Counted from the stretch's first letter, positions 1 through 7,456 are shown. The stretch is 8,036 nucleotides of DNA from JADJPL01 sp964607915 (GCA_964607915.1 CAZSMU010000158.1:1-8036); one strand, 5' to 3'. A program made the numbers and translations. The notes: generated from the letters alone by a model not told the origin.

Positions 1-1
1 G

Positions 2-1294
2 TGCCTTCTCGTGCCCGGTGCTCGCAGTTTTTCCCAACTCGCCGATGCGGCGAAGCTGGACCGCTACTTCGATGCCCTAGCCCAGCACGACAAGTTCATG
101 GGTAGCGTGGCCGTTTCACAAAACGGGAAATTGATCTATACCCGATCGCTGGGCTTTGCCGATAAAGAGCTCGGCCTGCGGGCAGATATACATTCCAAAT
201 ACCGGGTCGGCTCCATCTCCAAAACGTTCACGGCGGTACTGGTCTTTCAGGCGGTTGAGAAGAAAAAACTGAGTCTGGACCAAACGATTGACCGGTTCTT
301 CCCCGACGTAAAAAACGCCGACAAGATCAGCCTGGCCCACCTACTATACCACCGAAGCGGTATCCATAACTTCACCGATGACCAGGAGTACTTGCAATAC
401 CACACCCGGCCAAAAACGGCAGCGGAAATGACCGCGCTGATATCCGGCCTGCCGAGCGACTTTGAGCCGGGGAGCAAGGCTTCCTACAGCAATTCCAACT
501 TTGTGCTTCTGACGTTTATCCTGGAGAAAACCTTTAAAAAACCCTATGCAGAGCTGATCCAAACGCGCATCCTCAAGCCTTTGGACCTTAAAGATACGTA
601 TGTGGGGGGAAAAATAAACCCGCAAGCCAACGAATGCCGCTCTTACCGCTACCTGAATGGCTGGCAGACAGAAGCCGAGACCGATCCTTCCATTCCCATG
701 GGGGCGGGCGCCATAGTATCCACCCCGTCTGACCTGGTACGCTTCAGCGATGCCCTGTTTGGCGGTAAGCTCATCCACCCCAGTAGTCTTGACCAGATGC
801 GCTCCCTGCGCGACAATTACGGCATGGCACTATTTCCCATCCCGTTCTACGACAAACAGGGCTATGGGCATACGGGCGGGATTGATGGCTTCGTCTCTGT
901 CTTTTCCTGGTTTGCCGATGGCAGCATTTCATACGCTGCAACTTGCAACGGCGCTGCCATCAACCCCAATGATATTTCCATAGCCGTGCTCAGTGCCGTG
1001 TATGGAAAGGAGTACGAGATACCGACCTTTGAGGTGCGTACCCTCGGGCCGGAGGAGCTGGACCTGTACGTCGGCTTCTATACCTCTGATCAGATTCCAT
1101 TGAAAATCACAGTTTCCCGCAATGGTAGTACCTTGAGTGCACAAGCCAGCGGACAAGCTGCCTTCCCGCTTGAAGCGAACGGAAAGCACCACTTCGCCTT
1201 TAGCCCGGCGGGTATCGTCATGACCTTTGACCCGGCAGAAAAAACGATGCTGCTCAAACAGGGCGGAGGAAGCTACCGCTTCAAGAAGGAGTGA
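2..1294 (+). CDS. Serine hydrolase, beta-lactamase / PBP-like family (5' partial)
   Basis: Probably an exported serine hydrolase of the class C beta-lactamase / D-alanyl-D-alanine carboxypeptidase-like family (Beta-lactamase domain). The true substrate cannot be told from sequence. Numbering from the GTG at 11, the catalytic set is complete: SxxK as S68-I-S-K71, the tyrosine motif Y159-S-N161, and the third motif H287-T-G-G290 in place of KTG. Residues of about 20-320 form the catalytic domain. Residues of about 345-427 look like the small C-terminal beta domain often attached to Bacteroidota members. The frame is open through the left edge, and the codons before the GTG (Cys-Leu-Leu) followed by VPGARSFSQ look like the end of a signal peptide. 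I therefore think the real start lies outside the window and the GTG is internal. The TGA at 1292 is followed in the same frame by the decayed DUF3179 remnant. Family assignment is firm; specific activity is unknown. Confidence 0.9.
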   Translation, partial: CLLVPGARSFSQLADAAKLDRYFDALAQHDKFMGSVAVSQNGKLIYTRSLGFADKELGLRADIHSKYRVGSISKTFTAVLVFQAVEKKKLSLDQTIDRFFPDVKNADKISLAHLLYHRSGIHNFTDDQEYLQYHTRPKTAAEMTALISGLPSDFEPGSKASYSNSNFVLLTFILEKTFKKPYAELIQTRILKPLDLKDTYVGGKINPQANECRSYRYLNGWQTEAETDPSIPMGAGAIVSTPSDLVRFSDALFGGKLIHPSSLDQMRSLRDNYGMALFPIPFYDKQGYGHTGGIDGFVSVFSWFADGSISYAATCNGAAINPNDISIAVLSAVYGKEYEIPTFEVRTLGPEELDLYVGFYTSDQIPLKITVSRNGSTLSAQASGQAAFPLEANGKHHFAFSPAGIVMTFDPAEKTMLLKQGGGSYRFKKE

Positions 1295-1328
1295 GTACAT
1301 CTGCGGGATTGTGTAAAAAGCTCCGTTG

Positions 1329-1714
1329 ATGCTACTGGGCGCGAAACCCGTTTTTCTCCACACAAAAAAATGGTTGCTTCTCATCTCCTTACTCTCGATG
1401 TCGGCGCTACTCTACGCCGTCCACTTTACGATGGCAGCGGATGCGATAGCAGCTTCGTCGTACTGGAAAGAACCGATGCAGAACAAAGATTTATCCTGAA
1501 AAACGATACGCTGCGCAGCCCTGGAAGTTCCTATGACTTTATGGGAAAATCATTGCATTCGTCCGGGAAAGACTTGAAGCGTATCCGCGCCTACCAAGAG
1601 TACTGGCATAGTTGGCGGGAATTTCACCCCCTCACACAGCCACTCGCCGAACCCTTCGCCACAGTCTATAGAAAGAACGAACCGGGGACTGCGCTTTCTA
1701 TGGAAAACTCGTAG
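1329..1714 (+). pseudogene. Decayed DUF3179-domain gene (internal deletion and frameshift)
   Basis: Two short open frames overlap here. The frame starting with ATG at 1329 encodes a basic start, a hydrophobic segment (KKWLLLISLLSMSALLYAV) and MAADA, then stops at 1497-1499. The frame from 1370 to the TAG at 1712 encodes, from about position 1441, SSFVVLERT, then FILKNDTLRSPGSSYDFMGK, then IRAYQEYWHSWREFHP. From memory of the family, these resemble the last third of DUF3179 proteins (strand, Asp/Thr-Gly-Ser turn, FxGK, YQEYWHSWxxFHP). The first frame resembles the membrane anchor of such a protein. The middle part, including the usual cysteine-bearing region, is absent. I infer that an internal deletion near 1435-1450 joined the two ends out of frame. 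The tail overlaps the opposite-strand TPR gene by 49 bp. DUF3179 has no established function. The alternative is one intact short protein of 114 residues starting at 1370. Confidence 0.55.
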
Positions 1715-3015
1715 CGCGTAGTGCCTGCCGAGTCCCCGATACCTTTCAAATACTGCCTTCTTTCGGCGTAAAAATCCAGATGCTCTTTGATATCTGCCAC
1801 AGGAACCCGCGTGTGGAAGATCTCCGATGCGATTTCTTCTGCCGGGCGGTCGTCGCGGGAGGACACTTCGATGTGTCCGGATTCCCCGCCCCTGATGCTT
1901 ACCCCCCCGCCATCCCAGGGGAATTGGTATTGCTGGGCCATGAGGCCAATGATGTCGGGCGTGATTTTGGTAGGTCTGAGCCAATAGTGGTTCAGGGCAA
2001 AGACGATTTGTCCATTTTGTATCCTGGACAGGGCACTGTACCCATACAGCTGACGGCTGGTGGACGCGACGATCAAACAGTCTTTGTTGGCATCTGAGGG
2101 GTCATAGAACGCAAAGGGCACGGCAAGCACTTTTGCGAACAGGCGCCCGACAATTTCGGAGTCCCTGTCGTCGAGCGCTGCAACCCCTTGGATTGGAACG
2201 GCAAGCCGCTCTATCAACTGCTTCATTTTATCGGCGAGGGACCTAATCGTTTGTGTAGTTCCCAGGGCTACCACATAGCGCCCTCCGGCCACATACATAT
2301 CCCTGTCGTCGTGGAAATCGAGCATGGTACTCCCATACTGGATATACTGCCAGTCGCGGATATGCGTCCGGCGGTCTGGAACCGTGACGAAGCGCGTGGT
2401 CCATTCTCTGATCTCGTCAATTTTCTGGATACAAAGAGCTTTGTCCTCTTCGTCCAGATTGGAGTTCACAATGGCTTCCTCATGGAGAGTAAGCGTCTTA
2501 TCTATGCTCTCCAGTTCTTTTTCCGAAGTGCTCTCGCGGAAAAGGGCTAATTTGCTCAACAGATACAGCTCCCAGAACCCGGGAGAAGAGGACCTCATCA
2601 TCGCGTTCAGAGCATCCTCGTTGCGGAATCTCCTTGCCAGGCTTAGCGCAAGGTCATGTGCGGCGCTGTGGTGTTTCGGGTCGAGCTGGAGCGTTTTTTC
2701 GTAAAAAATATCAGCGAGGTCGTATTTCTCCCACTCGAAAAAATATTCCCCCAGTTCGTAAAAGGCGCTTGCGTCCTGCATGTTGTCGGCTGCGTACTGA
2801 AACAGGCTCTGCTCGCGATAGGCATCGAGTTTATCGGCTGTTTCGGCGGCGAGAAGGTAGAGCGGCTGGTACTCCCCGTCCTTTTTCAACCCCGACAGCA
2901 GGGTTGAAAAGCAATCCGGAAAGGCCCCGGCTTCATACTGTTCTTTTGCTTTTGCGTACTCTGCCGCTGCCGCGGACGGGCTTTCTTGTTTTTCAGTGTT
3001 TTCGAATGGATGCAA
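1666..3015 (-). CDS. TPR-repeat protein with unassigned C-terminal domain
   Basis: A 449-residue protein of unknown function, probably cytoplasmic because no signal peptide or membrane segment is visible. Residues of about 15-140 are helical and TPR-like. The clearest unit is about 84-117 (FYELGEYFFEWEKYDLADI, ending in the typical LDP at 111-113), with weaker units before and after it. Residues of about 150-210 are charged and helical. Residues of about 220-449 form an alpha/beta-looking domain that I do not recognise. A stretch at about 248-325 (VVALGTT, GVAALDDRDSEIVGRLFAKV, LAVPFAFYD, DCLIVAST) faintly recalls a phosphoribosyltransferase core without the usual acidic PRPP loop; this is a weak guess. 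The start is a TTG at 3015: an in-frame TAA lies five codons upstream and the first in-frame ATG would remove the TPR part. No Shine-Dalgarno is seen. The 3' end overlaps the opposing DUF3179 remnant. Confidence 0.85.
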   Translation of the reverse strand: MHPFENTEKQESPSAAAAEYAKAKEQYEAGAFPDCFSTLLSGLKKDGEYQPLYLLAAETADKLDAYREQSLFQYAADNMQDASAFYELGEYFFEWEKYDLADIFYEKTLQLDPKHHSAAHDLALSLARRFRNEDALNAMMRSSSPGFWELYLLSKLALFRESTSEKELESIDKTLTLHEEAIVNSNLDEEDKALCIQKIDEIREWTTRFVTVPDRRTHIRDWQYIQYGSTMLDFHDDRDMYVAGGRYVVALGTTQTIRSLADKMKQLIERLAVPIQGVAALDDRDSEIVGRLFAKVLAVPFAFYDPSDANKDCLIVASTSRQLYGYSALSRIQNGQIVFALNHYWLRPTKITPDIIGLMAQQYQFPWDGGGVSIRGGESGHIEVSSRDDRPAEEIASEIFHTRVPVADIKEHLDFYAERRQYLKGIGDSAGTTRYEFSIESAVPGSFFL

Positions 3016-3088
3016 TGGTTTTCTGATTTAATTAGGACGTACAACACCATTCGATTTCGGGAAGTTCCCAAACCTGCTTGAGTTGTAG

Positions 3089-3151
3089 GGGTTTTGTAAA
3101 AAGCCCTCATAGCTGCCTGACGGGCAGCTATGAGGGCTTTTTACAAAACCC
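3089..3151. terminator. Perfect 29-bp hairpin, terminator of the hexosaminidase gene
   Basis: Left arm 3089-3117 is exactly complementary to right arm 3123-3151 around a 5-base loop (TGACG). The GC-rich core (GCCCTCATAGCTGCC) is flanked by five A on one side and five T on the other, so a transcript from either strand would end its stem in a U-tract. It begins two bases after the TAA of the GH20 gene and lies before the start of the downstream TPR gene on the same strand. It should therefore separate those two transcripts. No plus-strand gene feeds into it. The stem is longer than a typical intrinsic terminator. Confidence 0.8.
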
Positions 3152-3153
3152 TT

Positions 3154-5046
3154 TTATCGTCCTGCTCTTCGCTCCAGGTCGGCCCGTTTCAGGGTGATGA
3201 GGTGGCCGATGGGTTTTCCGTTGCGGAAAGTCTGTACGCGCAGGGTGACCGGGCCGTCGGGCAGCGCGAAGGGGGCGGAATACGCCGGGCTGTAGGTGTC
3301 GGGCATCGTATCGTCGAGGGTATAGTGAATGGCCAGGTCGGCCAGTTCGGTGCCCATTTCGACCAGGAGTTTACCGCCCTGGGAGCGCGTTTTGACGATG
3401 GCGTCATAGACGGCGGTGCTGACATTGATGCGGGCGGCTTCGGCACGGGGGAAATGGGCTTCCATACGCTGGGCGAACTGGGCCCAGTTTTTTGCTTCTT
3501 TGGGGGACCAGTACACCTCTGAGAGTGCCCAGGCGCGGGGGTAGGTCATGTATTCCAGGTGGCGCATGTTGGGGATTTGCTCCGTCCATACGTTCCCTTG
3601 TCCGCCCAGGATATGCTTGGCGTCCACGCCGTCGGGCACGGGCTCGAAGCTGTAGCTCTTGCTCACGCGTAGCCCGGCATAGATGGGCGGGTCCACGGTC
3701 TGTTCGCCCTGGTTGTAGTCCAGATAAGCGAAGGTCGTGGGCGTCATGACCACGTCGTGGCCCAGGTGTGCGGCTTCGATGCCCCCTTTGACGCCGCGCC
3801 AGCTCATGACAGTCGCCCCGGGGGAGATGCCTCCTTCCAGGATTTCGTCCCAGCCGAGCAGTTTTTTGCCTTTGGCGCTGAGGATTTTTTCCACCCGGTT
3901 CATGAAGTAGCCCTGTAGATCTTCGACGTGGCGGATGTTGAGTTTTTTCATCAGTGCCTGGCAGCCGGGGTCGTTGGCCCAGAAGCCTTTGTAGCACTCG
4001 TCGCCTCCCACGTGGAGGTAGGGGTTGGGGAAGAGTTCGGCCACTTCCGTGAAGACTTTGTCGAGGAAGGCGTACACTTTTTCATCGGAGGGGTTCAAGG
4101 TGTTGTCCACCAGCATTTTGAAGGTTCCGTTGCCGTACCATTCCGAGAATGGGGTGCCCGGGTTGACCTTGATGGAAGTATCTTTTGAGCAGCTCAGCTC
4201 CGGGTAGGCGGCGATGGCGGCCATACTGTGTCCGGGCACGTCTATTTCCGGCACGATGGTCACGTGGCGCTCTGCGGCATAGCGGACGACCTCGCGGATA
4301 TCATCGTGGGTATAGAACCCGCCGTAGGTGGCCGGTTCCCCGGGTTTTGGGTCGGCGCGATCGCCGAAGTGGCCGGCGCGTTCCACACGCCAGGCGCCTA
4401 CCGAGGTGAGTTTGGGCAGCGATTTGATTTCTACGCGCCAGCCGTTATCGTCGGTCAGGTGCCAGTGCAGGGTATTGTATTTGTAGCGTGCGATTTGGTC
4501 AATATAGGTTTTGACATCTTCCTTGCTGAAAAAGTGGCGGCTCACGTCGAGCATGATGCCCCGCCAGCCAAAGCGCGGATAATCGGTTATTTTGACGACT
4601 GGGATGCTCCAGTTGGCGGCGGCAGTAGTTTTTTGTTCGACTTCTTTGGGCAACAGTTGCAGCAGCGTCTGTACGCCGTAAAACAGTCCGGCAGGTGCAT
4701 TGGCCGACAGGACGACGCCTTTCAGGCCGGCGTCGAGCACGTAACCCTCTTTGCCGATGCGCCCATCGGGCGTATCGTTGAGGTTGAGTTGAAGGGCGGC
4801 AGTTTTTCCGGCGGCGGCCTTGAGGGCAAAGCCGGTGGGCGTGCTCAGCTTTTGTGCCAGCATCTCAGCCACCGCTTTGGCGTCCGGATGGTTGTAGGCG
4901 ATGGTGGTCGTTTTGGTCAGTGCGAAGGCTCCTTTTCCGGGCAGGACCTCTACCGGCTGCGGTATAATTTGGATGGCTTGCCCGTACGCGCGCAGGGTGA
5001 GTACAGAAAGCAGGAAGGCAAGTAATCGAAAGGTGTTTGATTTCAT
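3154..5046 (-). CDS. Beta-N-acetylhexosaminidase, glycoside hydrolase family 20 (secreted)
   Basis: Exo-acting enzyme that removes terminal beta-linked N-acetylglucosamine or N-acetylgalactosamine from chitooligosaccharides or glycans by substrate-assisted catalysis. The 630-residue length fits Bacteroidota GH20 enzymes. Residues 1-23 are a signal peptide (KSNTFR, hydrophobic core, cleavage around AYG/QA), so it acts in the periplasm or outside. Residues of about 25-150 are the non-catalytic N-terminal GH20b domain. Residues of about 155-510 are the catalytic barrel, with RGIMLDVSRHF at 162-172, WHLTDDNGWR at 195-204, the catalytic pair D349-E350 in HVGGDE, and pocket tryptophans W399, W416 and W487. 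Residues of about 545-625 resemble the C-terminal chitobiase/hexosaminidase domain. All key residues are present. The ATG at 5046 has no Shine-Dalgarno. A terminator hairpin follows the stop at once. The alpha/beta hydrolase gene lies 84 bp upstream on the same strand. Linkage specificity cannot be read from sequence. Confidence 0.97.
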   Translation of the reverse strand: MKSNTFRLLAFLLSVLTLRAYGQAIQIIPQPVEVLPGKGAFALTKTTTIAYNHPDAKAVAEMLAQKLSTPTGFALKAAAGKTAALQLNLNDTPDGRIGKEGYVLDAGLKGVVLSANAPAGLFYGVQTLLQLLPKEVEQKTTAAANWSIPVVKITDYPRFGWRGIMLDVSRHFFSKEDVKTYIDQIARYKYNTLHWHLTDDNGWRVEIKSLPKLTSVGAWRVERAGHFGDRADPKPGEPATYGGFYTHDDIREVVRYAAERHVTIVPEIDVPGHSMAAIAAYPELSCSKDTSIKVNPGTPFSEWYGNGTFKMLVDNTLNPSDEKVYAFLDKVFTEVAELFPNPYLHVGGDECYKGFWANDPGCQALMKKLNIRHVEDLQGYFMNRVEKILSAKGKKLLGWDEILEGGISPGATVMSWRGVKGGIEAAHLGHDVVMTPTTFAYLDYNQGEQTVDPPIYAGLRVSKSYSFEPVPDGVDAKHILGGQGNVWTEQIPNMRHLEYMTYPRAWALSEVYWSPKEAKNWAQFAQRMEAHFPRAEAARINVSTAVYDAIVKTRSQGGKLLVEMGTELADLAIHYTLDDTMPDTYSPAYSAPFALPDGPVTLRVQTFRNGKPIGHLITLKRADLERRAGR

Positions 5047-5074
5047 TGGAAAATGATTTGAAGATGAGATGGAT

Positions 5075-5092
5075 TAGACTTGTTGCGAGGAG
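5075..5092 (-). promoter_or_regulatory. Shared upstream motif, copy A (before the GH20 gene)
   Basis: Read toward the GH20 gene this is CTCCTCGCAACAAGTCTA, ending 28 bases before the ATG. It matches copy C (7457-7475) closely and shares the core GCMACAAGYCTR with copies B, C and D, all intergenic and all pointing at the next gene. Role unknown; a promoter-proximal or 5'-leader element is my inference. Confidence 0.4.
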
Positions 5093-5130
5093 TCAAACAG
5101 ACCCTTTTCTTCGCGCTGGGATGAGTGGAC

Positions 5131-5991
5131 TCAAGCCCTTGAGGTTCCTGCCAGACGGGCGATTTCTTCGACCAGGATTTCCGGTGCCTCCCAGTTCAGC
5201 ATGTGGCCTTTGGTGGGTACGCGTACCAGGCGGGATTTTTGTATCCCGCGGTGCAGGTAGTCGGTGTGGAAAGGCGGTGTGGTTTTGTCTTTTTCACCGA
5301 CCATGATCGTGCAGGGCAGGGATATTTCGCCCAATCTGCCGTAGCGGTTTTCTTTCACAAATGCATTGAGGATGGGCAGGAGTGCTTTGAGGTTGCTTTG
5401 GGTAAACACCTCAACGAACGCATTCATCATATCCGGGTGTTTTTCGTCACCTAACAGAGATTTAGACAATGCCAGTGCGATATTGCGGTTGCGGATGAGG
5501 ATATCCATCCATCCGGATCGGATGAGTGCTATCTGGACTCGGTTTTGCAGGTTTTTCCGATTCACATCGCCGGCAAAGGTGGCCATGAGCAGGCAGCCGC
5601 GCAAGTGGTCAGCGATATCTGCCGACTCCTCGATGAGTGCTCGGATTGCAATAAAGCCCCCCATGCTGTGGGCTACCAGGACGCCCCCTTCCACCTCGTA
5701 TGCGCTCAGGACGGCCAGGTAATCCGATGCCATTTGCCGCGAGCCGATGCCGTCGGAGCCGATGGTGCTGCGGCCATGGCCGCGCTGGTCAAATGCGATG
5801 ACCTTGTAGTTGCGCGCTACCAGCGATTCAGCGACGAGGTTCCAGCAGTGCATGTCCACGGCGTACCCGTGTGCCAATACGATCGGTGTGCCGGAGCCCG
5901 CCGCTATCGTATGGATTTGAGCACCGTCGCCGGTGGTGATTACTTTTTCTTCCCCGACCAAAGGGCGCGCATAAAGGGTAGTGTGTGCCAT
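5131..5991 (-). CDS. Alpha/beta hydrolase
   Basis: A hydrolase of the alpha/beta fold (esterase, lipase or related; substrate unknown), predicted cytoplasmic since no signal peptide is seen. Numbering from the ATG at 5991 (286 residues), the family landmarks are all present. The oxyanion-hole HG is at 41-42 in VLAHGYAVD. FDQRGHGRS lies at 67-75. The nucleophile elbow VAHSMGG has S109, with Ala rather than the first Gly of GxSxG. The acid is probably D235 in GEKDKTTPP, and the catalytic His is H263 in KGHMLNWEAPE. A TTG at 6021 would add ten residues (FGLSKKDSV). I prefer the ATG because the alignable fold begins after it and the extension is low-complexity and lysine-rich. The gene is followed after 84 bp by the co-directional GH20 gene with no clear terminator between, so co-transcription is possible. 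The upstream region is AT-rich and shared divergently with the repeat-protein gene. Confidence 0.92.
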   Translation of the reverse strand: MAHTTLYARPLVGEEKVITTGDGAQIHTIAAGSGTPIVLAHGYAVDMHCWNLVAESLVARNYKVIAFDQRGHGRSTIGSDGIGSRQMASDYLAVLSAYEVEGGVLVAHSMGGFIAIRALIEESADIADHLRGCLLMATFAGDVNRKNLQNRVQIALIRSGWMDILIRNRNIALALSKSLLGDEKHPDMMNAFVEVFTQSNLKALLPILNAFVKENRYGRLGEISLPCTIMVGEKDKTTPPFHTDYLHRGIQKSRLVRVPTKGHMLNWEAPEILVEEIARLAGTSRA

Positions 5992-6065
5992 AACGGAATC
6001 TTTTTTTGATAGACCGAACAAATATGGTTTTTTTTAACAAATAATTTATTTTATTTGGTATAAAA

Positions 6066-6085
6066 TACCGCCCTGTTGCGGGGAG
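6066..6085 (-). promoter_or_regulatory. Shared upstream motif, diverged copy E (before the alpha/beta hydrolase)
   Basis: Read toward the alpha/beta hydrolase it is CTCCCCGCAACAGGGCGGTA. It shares CCCCGCAACA and the overall layout with copy A but departs from the other copies after the core. It is the weakest member of the set and may be chance. Confidence 0.2.
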
Positions 6086-6115
6086 GTAGCGCGATAGAAA
6101 GGCCTCTCTCTAATC

Positions 6116-6134
6116 CCCCTTGCCACAAGCCTGA
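6116..6134 (+). promoter_or_regulatory. Shared upstream motif, copy B (before the repeat-protein gene)
   Basis: Reads CCCCTTGCCACAAGCCTGA and ends 39 bases before the ATG at 6174. It matches copy D (7603-7620) and the reverse of copy C except for four or so positions, and has the same orientation relative to its gene. Confidence 0.35.
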
Positions 6135-6173
6135 CAACCTGCTTTTCGTTTATGACCCAAAAAATCTTTTCAG

Positions 6174-6581
6174 ATGAGTGCGTATTCCTTATTTTCAAAA
6201 ACAGTGGCCAGCTCTGCTGCACCTGGCTTTCTCCTCGTTTTTTCGATGCTGATGGTTTCCTTTTCTGCTTCCGCGCAGTGTTATGTGGAGCAGTATTCCA
6301 ACTACCGCAGGGTCTTGCGGGTGGACGACGACTATGTACTGGAATATGCTTCCTACAAGCGGCTTTACAAGTTTGACGGAGAGTACCTGCTCGCCTATCC
6401 CGGCTACCAGCGGCTCTTGAAGTTCGATGGGGAGTACATCGTGCGCTACCACAACTACAAGCGCATTGCCCGCCTGGACGGGCAGTACCTGGTCGAATAC
6501 CCCGGCTATCGGCGCGTTGCCCGTCTCGGCTGCCCCGGTCGGCGCAGTGCGTTGGCGGCAGCGGCCTACTTTCTGCTATAG
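6174..6581 (+). CDS. Secreted tyrosine-rich 17-residue tandem-repeat protein (unknown function)
   Basis: I do not recognise a family. The 135-residue product has a signal peptide at about 1-35 (hydrophobic GFLLVFSMLMVSF, then SASA). Cleavage is probably before Gln35, and the site is not a lipobox because Gln precedes the Cys. The mature part is almost entirely tandem 17-residue units at 44-60, 61-77, 78-94 and 95-111, with the pattern Y-(K/R/Q)-R-hydrophobic-x-(K/R)-hydrophobic-D-G-(E/Q)-Y-hydrophobic-hydrophobic-x-Y-x-x. A second-half unit comes first (36-43) and a first-half unit comes last (112-119). Each unit reads as strand, DG turn, strand, so a beta-meander is likely. Cys36 and Cys120 bracket the array and could form a disulfide. 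The tail ends in AAAAYFLL. DNA identity between repeats is only partial, so the duplications are not recent. The start follows an AT-rich divergent region; the 3' end overlaps the opposing exonuclease gene by 6 bp. Confidence 0.8.
   Translation: MSAYSLFSKTVASSAAPGFLLVFSMLMVSFSASAQCYVEQYSNYRRVLRVDDDYVLEYASYKRLYKFDGEYLLAYPGYQRLLKFDGEYIVRYHNYKRIARLDGQYLVEYPGYRRVARLGCPGRRSALAAAAYFLL
6279..6530 (+). repeat. 51-bp coding tandem repeats (four full units plus two half units)
   Basis: Full units start at 6303, 6354, 6405 and 6456, each exactly 51 bases and in frame with no indels. A half unit precedes them (6279-6302) and another follows (6507-6530). The amino-acid pattern is well conserved while codons differ between copies, which suggests selection on the protein rather than recent slippage. 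Confidence 0.85.
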
Positions 6582-7352
6582 GCTTCCGGGCAGGTCAATC
6601 TCCACTACCACCGGGCAGTGGTCGGAATGCACCGCGTCCGCATAGTGGCCGGCTGCGCGGAGCCCCCCGGCGATATTATCGCTGATAGATTGGTAGTCAA
6701 TGCGCCATCCCTTATTTTTACCACGGGCACCCGCGCGGAAGCTCCACCAGGAGTACTCTACTTTTGACGGGTGCAGGTGTCGGAAGGCATCGGTGAAACC
6801 GCTGTCGAACCACTTGCTCAACCAGGCCCGCTCCTCCGGCAGGAAGCCGGTGGAGTTCTTGTTGCCTTTCGGGTCGTGGATATCTATTTCCGAGTGGGCG
6901 ATGTTGTAGTCGCCGACTATGACCAAGCGGGGGCGCTCCTTGCGCAGGGCCTGTACCCAATCGTAGAAGTCTTCGAGGAACTTCATTTTGACCTCCTGCC
7001 GTTCCTCCCCGGAGGTGCCGGAGGGGAAGTAGCAGTTCAGCAGCGTCCAGTCGCCGAAGTCGGTGCGCAGGATGCGTCCCTCCCGGTCGTAGGGCTCTAT
7101 GCCGCAGCCTGCGGCGATATAAGTGGGCTCGAGGCGGGTGAGGGTAGCCACCCCGCTGTAGCCCTTCTTCTCTGCGGAGTACCAGTAGTGGCGGTAGCCC
7201 ATGCGCTCGAAGGGGCCAAAGTCCACCTGTTCCGGGCTCGCCTTGGTCTCCTGCAGGCAGACGATATCGGCTTGATGGCTCTCTAACCACTGCTCCAGCC
7301 CTTTGTTCAGCGCAGAGCGGATGCCGTTTACATTGTACGAAATGATTTTCAT
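6576..7352 (-). CDS. xth: Exodeoxyribonuclease III (AP endonuclease)
   Basis: DNA-repair enzyme of the exonuclease III / endonuclease-exonuclease-phosphatase family. It cuts at abasic sites in base-excision repair, has 3'-5' exonuclease and 3'-phosphatase activity, and acts in the cytoplasm on DNA. The 258-residue length is normal for bacterial members. Family residues are complete: N7 in YNVNGIRS, metal ligand E35 in LQETK, Y108 in CYFPSG, D148 and N150 in GDYNIAH, the WRIDY motif at 216-220 with D219, and the final D244-H245 pair in SDHCPV. The ATG at 7352 is preceded at short distance by GCGAGG, a plausible though weak ribosome binding site. The stop overlaps the stop of the convergent repeat-protein gene. 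The upstream side is the long gene-free stretch, so it is probably transcribed alone. The type (Xth/ExoA) is clear; activity balance is not readable from sequence. Confidence 0.96.
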   Translation of the reverse strand: MKIISYNVNGIRSALNKGLEQWLESHQADIVCLQETKASPEQVDFGPFERMGYRHYWYSAEKKGYSGVATLTRLEPTYIAAGCGIEPYDREGRILRTDFGDWTLLNCYFPSGTSGEERQEVKMKFLEDFYDWVQALRKERPRLVIVGDYNIAHSEIDIHDPKGNKNSTGFLPEERAWLSKWFDSGFTDAFRHLHPSKVEYSWWSFRAGARGKNKGWRIDYQSISDNIAGGLRAAGHYADAVHSDHCPVVVEIDLPGSL

Positions 7353-7456
7353 AGACCTCGCTGGTTTGTTGTGGGACGCTTTCCCGGCCTAAAAATGCTT
7401 TTTTTATTTTAGAGTGCAAACTGGCTGCACTATTGGGGTTTAAAATTGCAGGGCAA

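Larger units (their letters stand above)
6022..6173. promoter_or_regulatory. Divergent AT-rich intergenic promoter region
   Basis: This stretch separates two divergent genes, so it should carry promoters for both. The left half (about 6022-6067) is strongly AT-rich with runs of T and A and two TATTTG/TTATTTG-like words. These are partial matches to the Bacteroidota -7 element (TAnnTTTG), but no pair with correct -33 spacing is convincing. A small inverted repeat GGTAT-AAA-ATACC sits at 6057-6069. The right half is GC-richer and holds motif copy B facing the plus gene and a diverged copy E facing the minus gene. Confidence 0.35.

Noticed and set aside
3022..3091. A further copy of the shared motif before the TPR gene (CCCCTACAACTCAAGC on the minus strand)
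   Set aside because: It needs gaps to align and matches too few core positions.
2886..3522. Two ORFs beginning MRAFYKT on opposite strands around 3110-3130
   Set aside because: Both arise from the two arms of the perfect hairpin; the shared peptide is a palindrome artefact.
4228..5025. 265-codon open frame on the plus strand
   Set aside because: It lies wholly antisense to the GH20 gene, whose catalytic and signal-peptide features are complete; the long frame follows from GC-rich codons.
5130..5144. CTCAAG-CC-CTTGAG as a terminator for the alpha/beta hydrolase
   Set aside because: The loop is too small for the full stem, it overlaps the stop codon, and no T-tract follows on the minus strand.
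5992..6021. TTG start giving the alpha/beta hydrolase ten more residues
   Set aside because: The ATG at 5991 fits the fold start better, and the added residues look like translated AT-rich leader.
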